NCBI GenBank assembly: GCA_017439085.1
Contig: JAFRTU010000008.1
Location: 1-64,000 of the forward strand
Direction of reading: 5' to 3'
DNA from: Clostridia bacterium
GTDB lineage: Bacteria; Bacillota; Clostridia; Christensenellales; Christensenellaceae
Length of the DNA: 64,000 nt
The notes under the pieces are model-generated. The model was not told where the DNA came from, did no database searches, and was given only the letters and a program-made list of their open reading frames with translations. The position numbers and the translations under genes were made by a program. Below, piece by piece: positions 1 to 8,036 of this stretch (positions are counted from its first letter, which is position 1; each line of letters opens with the position of its first letter).

Positions 1-153
1 AGCGGATTCACGGTCACGAACACTCACACAGAAGTACCGAAGACCGGCGATAACAGCAACCTGCTCTTCTGGATAATACTGCTGGCAGTATCTGCGATCG
101 CAGCAGGTGCGATAGTAGTAACTATGATCAGGAAGAGATCAAAAGAGAGATAA
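1..153 (+). CDS. C-terminal end of a sortase-anchored surface protein (partial)
   Basis: Only the last 50 codons are in the window. They read as the end of a beta-sandwich (Cna-B-like strand GFTVTNTHT), then a VPKTGD sorting motif, a hydrophobic stretch of about 22 residues and a basic tail (RKRSKER). This is the standard layout of a protein cleaved by sortase after the Thr and joined to the cell wall or a pilus. The rest of the gene, including any signal peptide, lies to the left. The sortase gene at 22.5 kb is class B and is not obviously its partner. A hairpin terminator follows the stop codon. Confidence 0.8.
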   Translation, partial: SGFTVTNTHTEVPKTGDNSNLLFWIILLAVSAIAAGAIVVTMIRKRSKER

Positions 154-175
154 CTCTCAGACAAACTGAAACACA

Positions 176-212
176 AAGAGGCAGCCAATAAATGACTGCC
201 TCTTCTTTTTTA
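176..212 (+). terminator. Intrinsic terminator after the surface-protein gene
   Basis: Stem of nine pairs (AAGAGGCAG / CTGCCTCTT, arms 176-184 and 196-204) with an 11-base loop, followed by a T-rich run. It lies 23 bases after the stop codon. Confidence 0.85.
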
Positions 213-244
213 TCTTCCATATTTACTGGCATTACTTTATACAT

Positions 245-277
245 AAAAGAGCAATCCCATAAAAGAATTACTCTTTA
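245..277 (-). terminator. Possible weak terminator after cysK
   Basis: Imperfect stem (AAAGAG-AAT with ATT-CTCTTT, one mismatch) about 30 bases past the cysK stop. Read on the minus strand it is followed by a short TTTTATG tail. The T tract is poor, so the call is tentative. Confidence 0.35.
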
Positions 278-306
278 ATTTCTTCCATTACAGACTGCTA
301 TGGCCA

Positions 307-1239
307 TCAGTCTCCGAATATCGGAGTGGAGTAGTATCTGTCTCCGCTGTCAGGAAGGAGAGCCACAATTGTCTTTCCTTCGTTCTCGGGTCTTTGCGCC
401 TGAAGTATGGCCGCATGGAGTGCGGCACCTGAAGATATACCGGTAAGGAAACCTTCTTTCTTTCCCAGAAGCCTGGAAGCGGCATAAGCGTCTTCAACTG
501 CTATCGTCATCACCTCGTCATATATACCGGTATCGAGTATCTCGGGCACAAAGCCTGCTCCTATCCCCTGTATCTTATGAGGACCGCTCCAGCCTTCGGA
601 AAGCACCGGTGACGTGTCGGGCTCCACGGCAATGACCTTTATGTTCCCGTTCTTTTCCTTCAGATATCTTCCGGTACCTGTTATGGTACCTCCTGTTCCG
701 ACGCCTGCGATGAACATGTCGATATCTCCATCGGTGTCCTCCCAAATCTCGGGACCGGTCGTGCAGTAATGTGCCATCGGATTTGCGGGATTCACGAACT
801 GTCCCGGTATGAAAGCTCCTTCAATGGAAGCAGCAAGCTCCTCAGCCTTTGCTATGGCTCCGCTCATTCCCTTGGAACCATCGGTGAGCACTATCTCAGC
901 CCCGTATGCCTTCAGAATGTTCCTTCTTTCTACGCTCATCGTTTCTGGCATCGTGAGTATCATCCTCAGCCCCTTCGATGCGGCTATGGCAGCAAGACCT
1001 ATGCCTGTATTGCCGGATGTAGGCTCGATGATCACCGTATTCTCATCTATGAGGCCTTTCTCCTCCGCGTCCCTCAGCATGAAGAGGGCAGCCCTGTCCT
1101 TGACGCTCCCTGCGGGATTCATGTATTCCAGCTTTAAAAGAAGCCTTGAGCCAAGACCAAGCTCCTTCTCTATGTTCACGGCCTCCGTAAGCGGAGTATG
1201 TCCTATGAATTCGGTTATCGAATGAAAAACTCTGCTCAT
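307..1239 (-). CDS. cysK: Cysteine synthase (O-acetylserine sulfhydrylase)
   Basis: A 310-residue PLP enzyme that makes cysteine from O-acetylserine and sulfide. The PLP lysine sits in NPAGSVKDR (K47). The SGNTG substrate/phosphate loop is at about 75-79 and a GTGGTITGTGRYL glycine-rich PLP-phosphate loop lies further on. The length is normal for the family. The start at 1239 is chosen because GAGG lies eight bases upstream; the in-frame extension further upstream has no ribosome site and would cross the promoter. The gene is monocistronic, with a good promoter 32 bases upstream. A cystathionine beta-synthase-like role is less likely, because there is no regulatory domain. Confidence 0.93.
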   Translation of the reverse strand: MSRVFHSITEFIGHTPLTEAVNIEKELGLGSRLLLKLEYMNPAGSVKDRAALFMLRDAEEKGLIDENTVIIEPTSGNTGIGLAAIAASKGLRMILTMPETMSVERRNILKAYGAEIVLTDGSKGMSGAIAKAEELAASIEGAFIPGQFVNPANPMAHYCTTGPEIWEDTDGDIDMFIAGVGTGGTITGTGRYLKEKNGNIKVIAVEPDTSPVLSEGWSGPHKIQGIGAGFVPEILDTGIYDEVMTIAVEDAYAASRLLGKKEGFLTGISSGAALHAAILQAQRPENEGKTIVALLPDSGDRYYSTPIFGD

Positions 1240-1270
1240 GATATCATCCTCTTTTCGTTGTTTTCCTAAA

Positions 1271-1299
1271 ATTATAAGGCAGAGAAAAAGATAAATCAA
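1271..1299 (-). promoter_or_regulatory. Sigma-A promoter of cysK
   Basis: On the minus strand TTGATT, a 17-base spacer and TATAAT (the -10 box is 1271-1276). This gives a short untranslated leader before the cysK start at 1239. Confidence 0.7.
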
Positions 1300-1348
1300 A
1301 GCATATGGAAAAAGAACGTTTTCAAGCTTCCAAATGCGTACCTTCTCA

Positions 1349-1377
1349 TTGATTCAGATATCCGCATATATTAAAAT
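1349..1377 (+). promoter_or_regulatory. Sigma-A promoter of the carboxyltransferase operon
   Basis: TTGATT at 1349-1354, 17-base spacer, TAAAAT at 1372-1377. It is divergent from the cysK promoter, about 50 bases apart. Confidence 0.6.
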
Positions 1378-1434
1378 ATGATATAAGTGGGTTTATGGGG
1401 CTTTGCTCCAGATCCGATATTCGGAGGATTAGAT

Positions 1435-2826
1435 ATGATTAAAAACAATCCGTTTGAGAATGATCCGTCCGTTGCGGCTTCAAGGATCTCCTTATTGGCA
1501 GATCCGGGTTCTTTTAAGGAAACGCTTTCCGCTTTCAGGAGCAGGAATTCCGTCCTTGGCTATGAAGAAGTCAGTATCCCGGGTGAGGGAGTCATGACCG
1601 GCTTTGCTGCCATAGAAGGGAAGAACTGCTGTATCATCGCACAGTCTCCGGACAGACTCGGAGCATCTTTCGGCAGAGGTCAGGCACATAAGATAGTCAG
1701 CATTATGGATCAGGCTGAGAAATCAGGCTATCCCGTTATCTGTCTCTGGGATTCTGCCGGAGCAAGGATACAGGAAGGCCCTTTAGCCGTGGATGCATAT
1801 TCGATGGTATTGAAGAAGATGGCGGAGCTGTCCGGCGTCGTTCCGGTGATCTCAGTAGCCGAGGGAGGAATGAACGGATGCGCTGCCTTTTTTGCGCCTT
1901 TGAGTGACATTGTTATAGCAATAAGAGAGAAGACAGACCTTGGCATAAAGGGAGCTACGGTGACTGCTTCATCCTTTGGTGTCGGGAACGACACCGAGAA
2001 ACTGAACGGGGCTGACAGACAGATGGAGGAAGGAAACATCCATTTCGTCTGTGACAGTGAGGAGGAGGCATATGAGACGGTAAAGAGACTCCTTGTCTGT
2101 CTTCCTTCAAACAACATCGAGGATCCGTACGATCTGGATAACGACGACGACCTGTCAAGGAAGAACGAAGTCTTTGAGGATATAAGGGAGATGCTTATCT
2201 CCGCCGCAGACGGCAACAGCTTCCTCGAGATACAGAAGGGCTTTGCTCCGGAAATGATGGTCGGTTTCGCATCCTTCGGAGGCATAGTTACGGGAGTCAT
2301 GATGAACAGAAAGGGTGAAGCCCTTACTGCCTGCGGACTCAACAAGGCCTCAAGATTCATAAGCCTTCTTGACAGCTTTAACATCCCGCTCATATCCTTT
2401 ACGGATAACGAAGGTACACTTCCTGAGACAGGGCACGGAATGCTCGGAGCTGCGGGAAAGCTCATATACGCCCTCGGTGAAGCCACCATGCCGGTGATAT
2501 CCGTTCTGGCAGGCCGTGCAGTAGGAGAGGGATATGTCACGATGCCTAACAGAGGAAACGGGGCTGACGCAGTCCTTGCTTTCAAGGATGCAAGGATAGG
2601 CTGCCTCGGAGAAGAACAGGGCAGCATAATCCTCTTCGAAGGGGACAAGTCGAGGACAAGGGAATACGAGGAGAACTTCATGAGCGTCTCTTCAGCAATG
2701 GAACAGGGGCTCGTGGACAGAGTGATAGAGAAGGAGGACCTGAGAACAGAGATAATCGGAACTCTTGATATGGTCATCTCCAAGAGAGTCGTTCCCCATG
2801 AGAAGAAACACGGGATAATGCCGTAA
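1435..2826 (+). CDS. Acyl-CoA carboxyltransferase subunit (MmdA / transcarboxylase 12S-like)
   Basis: A 463-residue carboxyltransferase of the crotonase-like PF01039 family. It moves a carboxyl group between biotin and an acyl-CoA. The N-terminal half has the CoA/oxyanion segment around LWDSAGARIQEG, and the C-terminal half has the second oxyanion loop region around GHGMLGAAGKLIYALGEATM. It is shorter than the usual 510 residues or so and divergent. The ATG at 1435 has GGAGG seven bases upstream; the earlier in-frame ATG at 1387 lies next to the promoter and lacks a ribosome site. It is first in an operon with OadG-like, biotin-carrier and OadA-like genes, so the partners are clear even though the acyl-CoA substrate (methylmalonyl-, malonyl- or other) cannot be read from sequence. 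Confidence 0.85.
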   Translation: MIKNNPFENDPSVAASRISLLADPGSFKETLSAFRSRNSVLGYEEVSIPGEGVMTGFAAIEGKNCCIIAQSPDRLGASFGRGQAHKIVSIMDQAEKSGYPVICLWDSAGARIQEGPLAVDAYSMVLKKMAELSGVVPVISVAEGGMNGCAAFFAPLSDIVIAIREKTDLGIKGATVTASSFGVGNDTEKLNGADRQMEEGNIHFVCDSEEEAYETVKRLLVCLPSNNIEDPYDLDNDDDLSRKNEVFEDIREMLISAADGNSFLEIQKGFAPEMMVGFASFGGIVTGVMMNRKGEALTACGLNKASRFISLLDSFNIPLISFTDNEGTLPETGHGMLGAAGKLIYALGEATMPVISVLAGRAVGEGYVTMPNRGNGADAVLAFKDARIGCLGEEQGSIILFEGDKSRTREYEENFMSVSSAMEQGLVDRVIEKEDLRTEIIGTLDMVISKRVVPHEKKHGIMP

Positions 2827-2838
2827 AGGGAGGGACCT

Positions 2839-3189
2839 ATGGAATTGTTTGGAATGGAATTCACTCCGGCACAGCTTTTCCTGGCCGCCCTGGAGGTAGT
2901 TGCGATAGTGCTCCTTATAGCAGTCCTTTTCAGGAAGGAGAGAACTGAGGAGACAGCAGAAGAAAGTCCCGGGGCTCCGGTCAGAACAGCCGGTGCAGCT
3001 GGAGAAGAGGAAGATGAGGGAGAACTGATAGCAGTGATAACTGCAGCCGTGGCGGCAGCCATGGGAAAACCTGCAGAAAAAATAAAGGTCACTGACATAA
3101 AGAGGGTTCCTTCATCGATAAAGAGAACGGTCAACAGAAACGCCTGGGGAAGACAGGGAAAGATCGACCAGGTCAGAAGATACATCTGA
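2839..3189 (+). CDS. OadG-like small membrane subunit of a decarboxylase
   Basis: A 116-residue protein with one N-terminal membrane helix (about residues 11-30, LFLAALEVVAIVLLIAVLF), then a charged Glu/Ala-rich linker and a short conserved C-terminal segment ending WGRQGKIDQVRRYI. This is the layout of gamma/delta subunits of sodium-pumping decarboxylases, which tether the carboxyltransferase to the membrane subunit. It has GGGAGG upstream and sits 12 bases after the carboxyltransferase gene. The large membrane beta subunit (OadB/MmdB) is not in this operon. Confidence 0.7.
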   Translation: MELFGMEFTPAQLFLAALEVVAIVLLIAVLFRKERTEETAEESPGAPVRTAGAAGEEEDEGELIAVITAAVAAAMGKPAEKIKVTDIKRVPSSIKRTVNRNAWGRQGKIDQVRRYI

Positions 3190-3202
3190 GAGGTTATATA
3201 TT

Positions 3203-3598
3203 ATGAGAAGATTCGTAGTTACGGTAAATGGCAAGAGATATGACGTGGGAGTCGAGGAAGTGGACGCCGCAAGCGCTCCCGCAGTACCCGCACCCGTAAG
3301 CCCGGTAAAGGAGAGCGCTCCCGCTCCAGCAGAGACCGCTGAAGAGCCAAAGGCTGCTCCCGTGGACACAGAGATACCCGAAGGAGGAGAGAAGGTCGAG
3401 GCTCCGATGCCCGGCACGATCCTTGAGGTCACGGTCCAGAAAGGCGATAAGGTGAACAAGGGCGATCCCATCATGGTGCTCGAAGCCATGAAACTCGAAA
3501 ATGACATACTCGCTCCCACAAGCGGAACGGTCGTTTCCATAAACGTATCCAAGGGCACGGTCGTAAACGTAGGCGATGTCCTTGCGGTTATCGGATAA
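3203..3598 (+). CDS. Biotin carboxyl carrier protein
   Basis: A 131-residue protein. It has an N-terminal FVVTVNGKRYDVGVEEV strand segment seen in decarboxylase biotin subunits, an Ala/Pro-rich flexible linker (about residues 23-65), and a C-terminal biotinyl domain with the biotin lysine in EAMKLEN and the typical MPGTI and GD loops. It carries the carboxyl group between the two carboxyltransferase active sites encoded on either side. The operon spacing is 13 bases upstream and 22 bases to the next start. Confidence 0.93.
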   Translation: MRRFVVTVNGKRYDVGVEEVDAASAPAVPAPVSPVKESAPAPAETAEEPKAAPVDTEIPEGGEKVEAPMPGTILEVTVQKGDKVNKGDPIMVLEAMKLENDILAPTSGTVVSINVSKGTVVNVGDVLAVIG

Positions 3599-3620
3599 GG
3601 AGCCCCGGGGGAGGATTGAA

Positions 3621-5018
3621 ATGAAAAAAGTCGGTATTACAGATACCATACTCAGGGATGCCCACCAGTCTCAGGCAGCCACCAGGATGAGGACTTCCGA
3701 GATGCTCGAAGCCGCAGAGATAATGAACGGCATCGGGTACTGGTCGGCTGAGTGCTGGGGAGGCGCTACCTTCGACGCATGCCTGAGATTCCTGAACGAA
3801 GACCCGTGGGAGAGACTCAGGATCCTGAAGGAGAAGATGCCCGACGTAAGACTCCAGATGCTCCTCAGGGGACAGAACCTCCTCGGATACAAGCAGTACG
3901 GGGACGATGTGGTCGAGTTCTTCATCAAGAAGGCTATAGAGAACGGTATCACGGTCATAAGGATGTTCGATGCCTTAAACGACACGAGGAACCTCAGGAC
4001 CTGCATGACAGCCGCTCTGAAGTACGGCGGGTGGCCGGAAGCCGCCATAAGCTATACCACGAGCCCTGTCCATAACATCGATTACTTTGTAAATCTATGT
4101 AAGGAACTTGAGGAGATGGGATCCAAGTCCATATGCATAAAGGATATGGCGAACATTCTCCTTCCGTATGATGCATATGAACTCGTGAAGAAGATAAAGG
4201 AAAAGGTCTCCGTACCTATACATATCCATACCCACAATACCACAGGAATAGGTGACATGACGCTCCTTAAGGCCATAGAGGCCGGAGCGGACATAGTGGA
4301 CACGGCGCTCTCTCCGTTTGCAAACGGGACCTCGCAGCCCTGCACCGAATCCCTGGTAGCCACCCTTGCAGGCACGGAATATGACACTGGTCTCAGTCTT
4401 GAGGAACTCACCAGAGCCGCAAGAGCGGTACAGCCCGCTGCTGACAGGCTCAGGAGCGAAGGGCTCATAGCACCGAAGGTGCTCGGAGTCGACGTGAATA
4501 CGCTCCTGTATCAGATCCCGGGCGGCATGCTCTCGAACCTCATAAGCCAGCTCAGGAACGCGAACGCAGAAAACAGGCTGAGAGAGGTGCTGGAGGAAGT
4601 CCCGAGGGTAAGGGCAGAGTTCGGATATCCGCCTCTCGTGACCCCGACGAGCCAGATCGTCGGAACACAGGCTGTCATGAACGTGCTCGTTGGCGAGAGA
4701 TACAAGATGGTATCCAAGGAATCGAAGGGGCTTCTCAGAGGAGAATACGGAAAGCTTCCGGGAGAAGTGGACGAGGACGTGAGAAGGAAGTGCATCGGGG
4801 ATGACGAGATCATCACATGCAGGCCTGCGGACCTCATAGCTCCGGAGCTCGACAACTATAGGGAGATACTTAAGGGCCAGACCGAACAGGAAGAGGACAT
4901 CCTCTCATATGCGATGTTCCCGCAGGTCGCTCCGAAGTTCTTCGAATACAGAAGGGCAAAACTCTACCAGGTGGATCCCCTTAAAGTGAACGCAGAAAAC
5001 AGGATATATCCTGTCTGA
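3621..5018 (+). CDS. oadA: Oxaloacetate decarboxylase alpha / pyruvate carboxylase subunit B-like carboxyltransferase
   Basis: A 465-residue HMGL-like TIM-barrel carboxyltransferase with the conserved carboxylase C-terminal domain. Metal and catalytic residues are visible: D8 with LRDAHQS, the carbamylated-lysine segment ICIKDMAN (K174), and HIHTHNTTG (H203/H205). It lacks the C-terminal biotin domain of full-length OadA; the biotin is on the separate protein just upstream. The start at 3621 follows GGGGGAGG. It is chemically the partner for pyruvate/oxaloacetate, so with the upstream carboxyltransferase the set resembles a transcarboxylase (5S, 12S and 1.3S parts) as much as a sodium pump. 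Confidence 0.88.
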   Translation: MKKVGITDTILRDAHQSQAATRMRTSEMLEAAEIMNGIGYWSAECWGGATFDACLRFLNEDPWERLRILKEKMPDVRLQMLLRGQNLLGYKQYGDDVVEFFIKKAIENGITVIRMFDALNDTRNLRTCMTAALKYGGWPEAAISYTTSPVHNIDYFVNLCKELEEMGSKSICIKDMANILLPYDAYELVKKIKEKVSVPIHIHTHNTTGIGDMTLLKAIEAGADIVDTALSPFANGTSQPCTESLVATLAGTEYDTGLSLEELTRAARAVQPAADRLRSEGLIAPKVLGVDVNTLLYQIPGGMLSNLISQLRNANAENRLREVLEEVPRVRAEFGYPPLVTPTSQIVGTQAVMNVLVGERYKMVSKESKGLLRGEYGKLPGEVDEDVRRKCIGDDEIITCRPADLIAPELDNYREILKGQTEQEEDILSYAMFPQVAPKFFEYRRAKLYQVDPLKVNAENRIYPV

Positions 5019-5050
5019 AAAATTTTATAAAACAGAAAGGAACTAAGAAG

Positions 5051-5827
5051 GTGAAGATACTTTTAGTTAACGACGACGGAATTGAGGGAGTCGGCCTGAT
5101 AGCCCTCGTAAAGGAACTCTACGGAAAGCACGAGATCTATGTCGTGGCTCCGAAGCATGAGTGCAGCGGAAACTCCCATGCACTGAACTTCAGGACCCCG
5201 ATCATGGTCACGAAGACCACCATCCCGGGATACGAGGATGTTCCCGCATGGGCTGTCGACGGCTCTCCCGCAGACTGCTCCAGGATAGCTCTTAAAGTCA
5301 TCCTGAAGGACAATCTCCCTGACATCTGCCTCTCCGGAATAAACAGAGGTCCTAACATGGGAGTAAACATCCTCTGGTCCGGAACCACCAACGCCGCTAC
5401 ACAGGCAACTCTGCACGGGATAAGGTCCCTTGCTTTCTCGCACGTCTGCTTCACGAATGAGCCCGAAGGCTTCGTATATGCAGCACAGTTCGCAAGAAGG
5501 CTGGCAGAGATGGCTGACAAGTTCAAGTTCCCGATCAGGACGATCCTGAACGTCAACTTCCCGAACCTCAACGAAGTGGTACCGAAGAAGGTCGTGGTGA
5601 CCAGGATGAGCGATACCAACTGGTTCGGCGGATACAGGGTCGTTGAGGAAGTAGATGAGAACAACGTCTCCTACAGAGTCCAGAGCGACTACAAGCCGGA
5701 AGACGGTCCGGGAGACGATGCTTACGAGATCCGTCAGGGAAATATCTCCATCACGCCTCTCATCTCCAATTTCACGGATGATGAAGCTCTTCCGGGGATC
5801 GAATTCCTGAACGATATGGAAATCTGA
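5051..5827 (+). CDS. surE: SurE 5'/3'-nucleotidase
   Basis: A 258-residue divalent-metal phosphatase that dephosphorylates nucleoside monophosphates. Family motifs are all present: NDDG at 7-10, the SGNS serine around residue 39, VDGSPADC, SGINRGPN, and WSGTTNAA. It starts with GTG at 5051 after an AAAGGA site; an ATG alternative would lose the metal-binding NDDG motif. It lies 32 bases after oadA and may be read through from that operon. Confidence 0.92.
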   Translation: MKILLVNDDGIEGVGLIALVKELYGKHEIYVVAPKHECSGNSHALNFRTPIMVTKTTIPGYEDVPAWAVDGSPADCSRIALKVILKDNLPDICLSGINRGPNMGVNILWSGTTNAATQATLHGIRSLAFSHVCFTNEPEGFVYAAQFARRLAEMADKFKFPIRTILNVNFPNLNEVVPKKVVVTRMSDTNWFGGYRVVEEVDENNVSYRVQSDYKPEDGPGDDAYEIRQGNISITPLISNFTDDEALPGIEFLNDMEI

Positions 5828-5840
5828 GCATAAAGTATGC

Positions 5841-5885
5841 TATAATCTGAAAATGCACTTGAGATAGTGGGCATCCGCCCACTAT
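5841..5885 (+). promoter_or_regulatory. Extended -10 promoter and 5' hairpin ahead of the RpiR gene
   Basis: TGCTATAAT (TATAAT at 5841-5846) is an extended -10. The predicted transcript start near 5853 is followed at once by a perfect nine-pair stem, ATAGTGGGC / GCCCACTAT (5864-5872 and 5877-5885), with a four-base loop and TTTCT after it. The hairpin could be the surE terminator, a 5' stabiliser, or an attenuator of the regulator gene. Confidence 0.5.
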
Positions 5886-5913
5886 TTCTAACATTGATTG
5901 ATTGGAGTCGGAA

Positions 5914-6795
5914 ATGGAAAAGGCAGATCTGCTCGAAAGGATGAAAAGGGAATATCCCACATACAGCAAAGGACACAAGAAGATAGCCGGGTATCTCATA
6001 GAGAACTACGACAAGGCTGCCTTCATGACGGCCAGCGTGCTCGGAAAGACAGTCGGCGTGAGCGAATCCACCGTAGTGAGGTTCGCATATCATCTCGGAT
6101 ATTCAGGATATCCCGATCTTCAGAAGCATTTCCAGGAGATCATAAAGAACAAGCTGACGAACATCCAGAGGCTCCAGCTGATGGAGGGACTTACCACCTC
6201 CGAATTCATCAACTCCGTATACAAGATGGAGGCCAAGAACCTCAAGGCCACGATCGACCAGCTGGACATAGTCACCATGGAGAAGGTGGTGGATGCTCTC
6301 ATAAACGCAAGGAAGATCTTCGTCATAGGGTTCAGGAGCTGTGCGCCGCTCGTGCAGTTCATGGTCTACTATCTGGGGTATATATTCGACAATGTACAAC
6401 AGATCACCATCGGAACCTCGGACATATATTCGCAACTCGTACATGTTAAGGAAGGGGACGTCGTCATAGGAATGGCTTTCCCGAGATATTCCTCACAGAC
6501 GGTCGAGGGAGTGAAGTTCGCACGTGAAAGGAAGGCAAAGGTCGTCACTCTGACGGATAACGAGCTATCTCCTCTCTACAATCTTTCCGATTACTGCATA
6601 ATGACCAAGAACAACATCAATTCCTTCGTGGACTCATTCGTTGCACCTCTCGGCATCATCAACATCCTGATAACCCTCATCGGGCTCCGCAAGAAGGATG
6701 TACTGGTCGAGAACTACAGCATAATGGAGAACATCTGGAGGGAGAAGAACATATATGCGGTCCACGATTTCGAACCGCTGAACGGCAGGAAATGA
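5914..6795 (+). CDS. RpiR-family transcriptional regulator with SIS domain
   Basis: A 293-residue regulator. The N-terminal helix-turn-helix domain (about 1-80) has the typical MTASVLGKTVGVSESTVVRF pattern. The C-terminal half is a sugar-isomerase (SIS) fold that usually binds a sugar phosphate or amino-sugar phosphate. ATG at 5914 has GGAG six bases upstream; an in-frame TTG at 5902 is less likely. The next gene starts inside its stop codon (ATGA), so the two are translated together. The ligand cannot be told from sequence. Confidence 0.88.
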   Translation: MEKADLLERMKREYPTYSKGHKKIAGYLIENYDKAAFMTASVLGKTVGVSESTVVRFAYHLGYSGYPDLQKHFQEIIKNKLTNIQRLQLMEGLTTSEFINSVYKMEAKNLKATIDQLDIVTMEKVVDALINARKIFVIGFRSCAPLVQFMVYYLGYIFDNVQQITIGTSDIYSQLVHVKEGDVVIGMAFPRYSSQTVEGVKFARERKAKVVTLTDNELSPLYNLSDYCIMTKNNINSFVDSFVAPLGIINILITLIGLRKKDVLVENYSIMENIWREKNIYAVHDFEPLNGRK

Positions 6796-8015
6796 GGATA
6801 GCCGTTATAGGAGGAGGCCCTGCGGGCATGATGGCGGCATATGCAGCATCATCCGGAGGGAACGTTACTCTTTTTGAAAAAAATGAAAAGCTCGGGAAAA
6901 AGCTGTTCCTTACCGGCAAGGGAAGGTGCAATATCACCAACGCCAGGGGAAGGGACGACTTTTTTTCGAATATACCAAATAACCCGAAGTTCCTTTTCAG
7001 CGCTTTCAGCAGGCTATCGAACGACGATCTTATAGCTCTTCTCAACAGGAGCGGCCTCGAGACGGCGGTGGAGAGGGGACAGAGGGTCTTTCCCGCTTCA
7101 GGCAAGAGCAGTGATGTCATAAGGACCCTGGAGGCAATGCTCAGAAACAGCGGTGTCACTGTAAGGCTGAATACCCCCGTTGAGGATATCATCCTTGAAG
7201 ACGGAGCTGTTAGGGGGCTCATGGTAAAAGGCAGGACGGAAGCCTTCGATAAAGTGATATTCGCATCAGGCGGAGCATCTTATCCCACCACGGGAAGCGA
7301 CGGCAGCGGATATGATCTCATGAAGAAGGCCGGACACACGGTAACGGATATCCATCCGTCACTCATACCCCTCGTTTGCAGGGAAAAAGAGATGGCAAGA
7401 GATCTTTCCGGTCTTTCCCTCAGGAACGTTGAAGTATCGTTCTATGAGAGGGGAAAACTATTGTACAGGGATAGGGGGGAGATGCTCTTCACCCATTTCG
7501 GACTGTCAGGTCCTCTCATACTCTCTGCAAGTGCCCATATAAGGGACTACGGATTTAATGATTCCGTGATATCGATCGACATGAAGCCTGCCCTTGACGA
7601 GGAACAGCTTAACCAGAGACTGCTCAGAGATTTTTCGGAAGAGCAGAACATACTCCTGAGAAATGCACTTGTAAGGCTGGTACCGAGGAACCTCGCACCG
7701 TATATAATGAAGTATGCGGGAATACCTGAGTCAAGAGTCGTGAACAGCATCTCAAGGGAAGAGAGAAAGAACCTCGTAAGGGCACTGAAGGACTTCAGGC
7801 TCAAGATCACGGATACAAGGCCTTTAGCTGAGGCCATAGTCACAAGAGGAGGAGTCTCCTTAAATGAGATAGACCCAAGGACGATGGAGAGCAGGATCGT
7901 AAAGGGCCTTTATTTAGCGGGCGAAGTGCTCGACATAGATGCATATACCGGCGGATACAATCTCCAGATAGCCTTTTCGACAGGATATCTGGCAGGAATA
8001 TCTGCCTTGAATTAA
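6792..8015 (+). CDS. FAD-dependent oxidoreductase, HI0933/BaiN-like flavoprotein
   Basis: A 407-residue flavoprotein. The dinucleotide-binding GGGPAG motif is at 7-12, followed by the family signature GKKLFLTGKGRCNITN. A late FAD segment reads GLYLAGEVLDIDAYTGGYNLQIAFSTG (split here only for reading). Members are widespread in Firmicutes and mostly of unknown substrate; some are reported as bile-acid 3-oxo-4,6-diene reductases. The start overlaps the RpiR stop by four bases. The specific reaction is not determined. Confidence 0.82.
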   Translation: MRIAVIGGGPAGMMAAYAASSGGNVTLFEKNEKLGKKLFLTGKGRCNITNARGRDDFFSNIPNNPKFLFSAFSRLSNDDLIALLNRSGLETAVERGQRVFPASGKSSDVIRTLEAMLRNSGVTVRLNTPVEDIILEDGAVRGLMVKGRTEAFDKVIFASGGASYPTTGSDGSGYDLMKKAGHTVTDIHPSLIPLVCREKEMARDLSGLSLRNVEVSFYERGKLLYRDRGEMLFTHFGLSGPLILSASAHIRDYGFNDSVISIDMKPALDEEQLNQRLLRDFSEEQNILLRNALVRLVPRNLAPYIMKYAGIPESRVVNSISREERKNLVRALKDFRLKITDTRPLAEAIVTRGGVSLNEIDPRTMESRIVKGLYLAGEVLDIDAYTGGYNLQIAFSTGYLAGISALN

Positions 8016-8036
8016 ACAGTTATCAGGGAGACAGAC

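Noticed and set aside
1728..3185. 485-codon open frame on the minus strand
   Set aside because: It lies opposite the carboxyltransferase and OadG-like genes, is Ser/Pro-rich with no ribosome site, and is an artefact of AGG/GGA-rich coding sequence.
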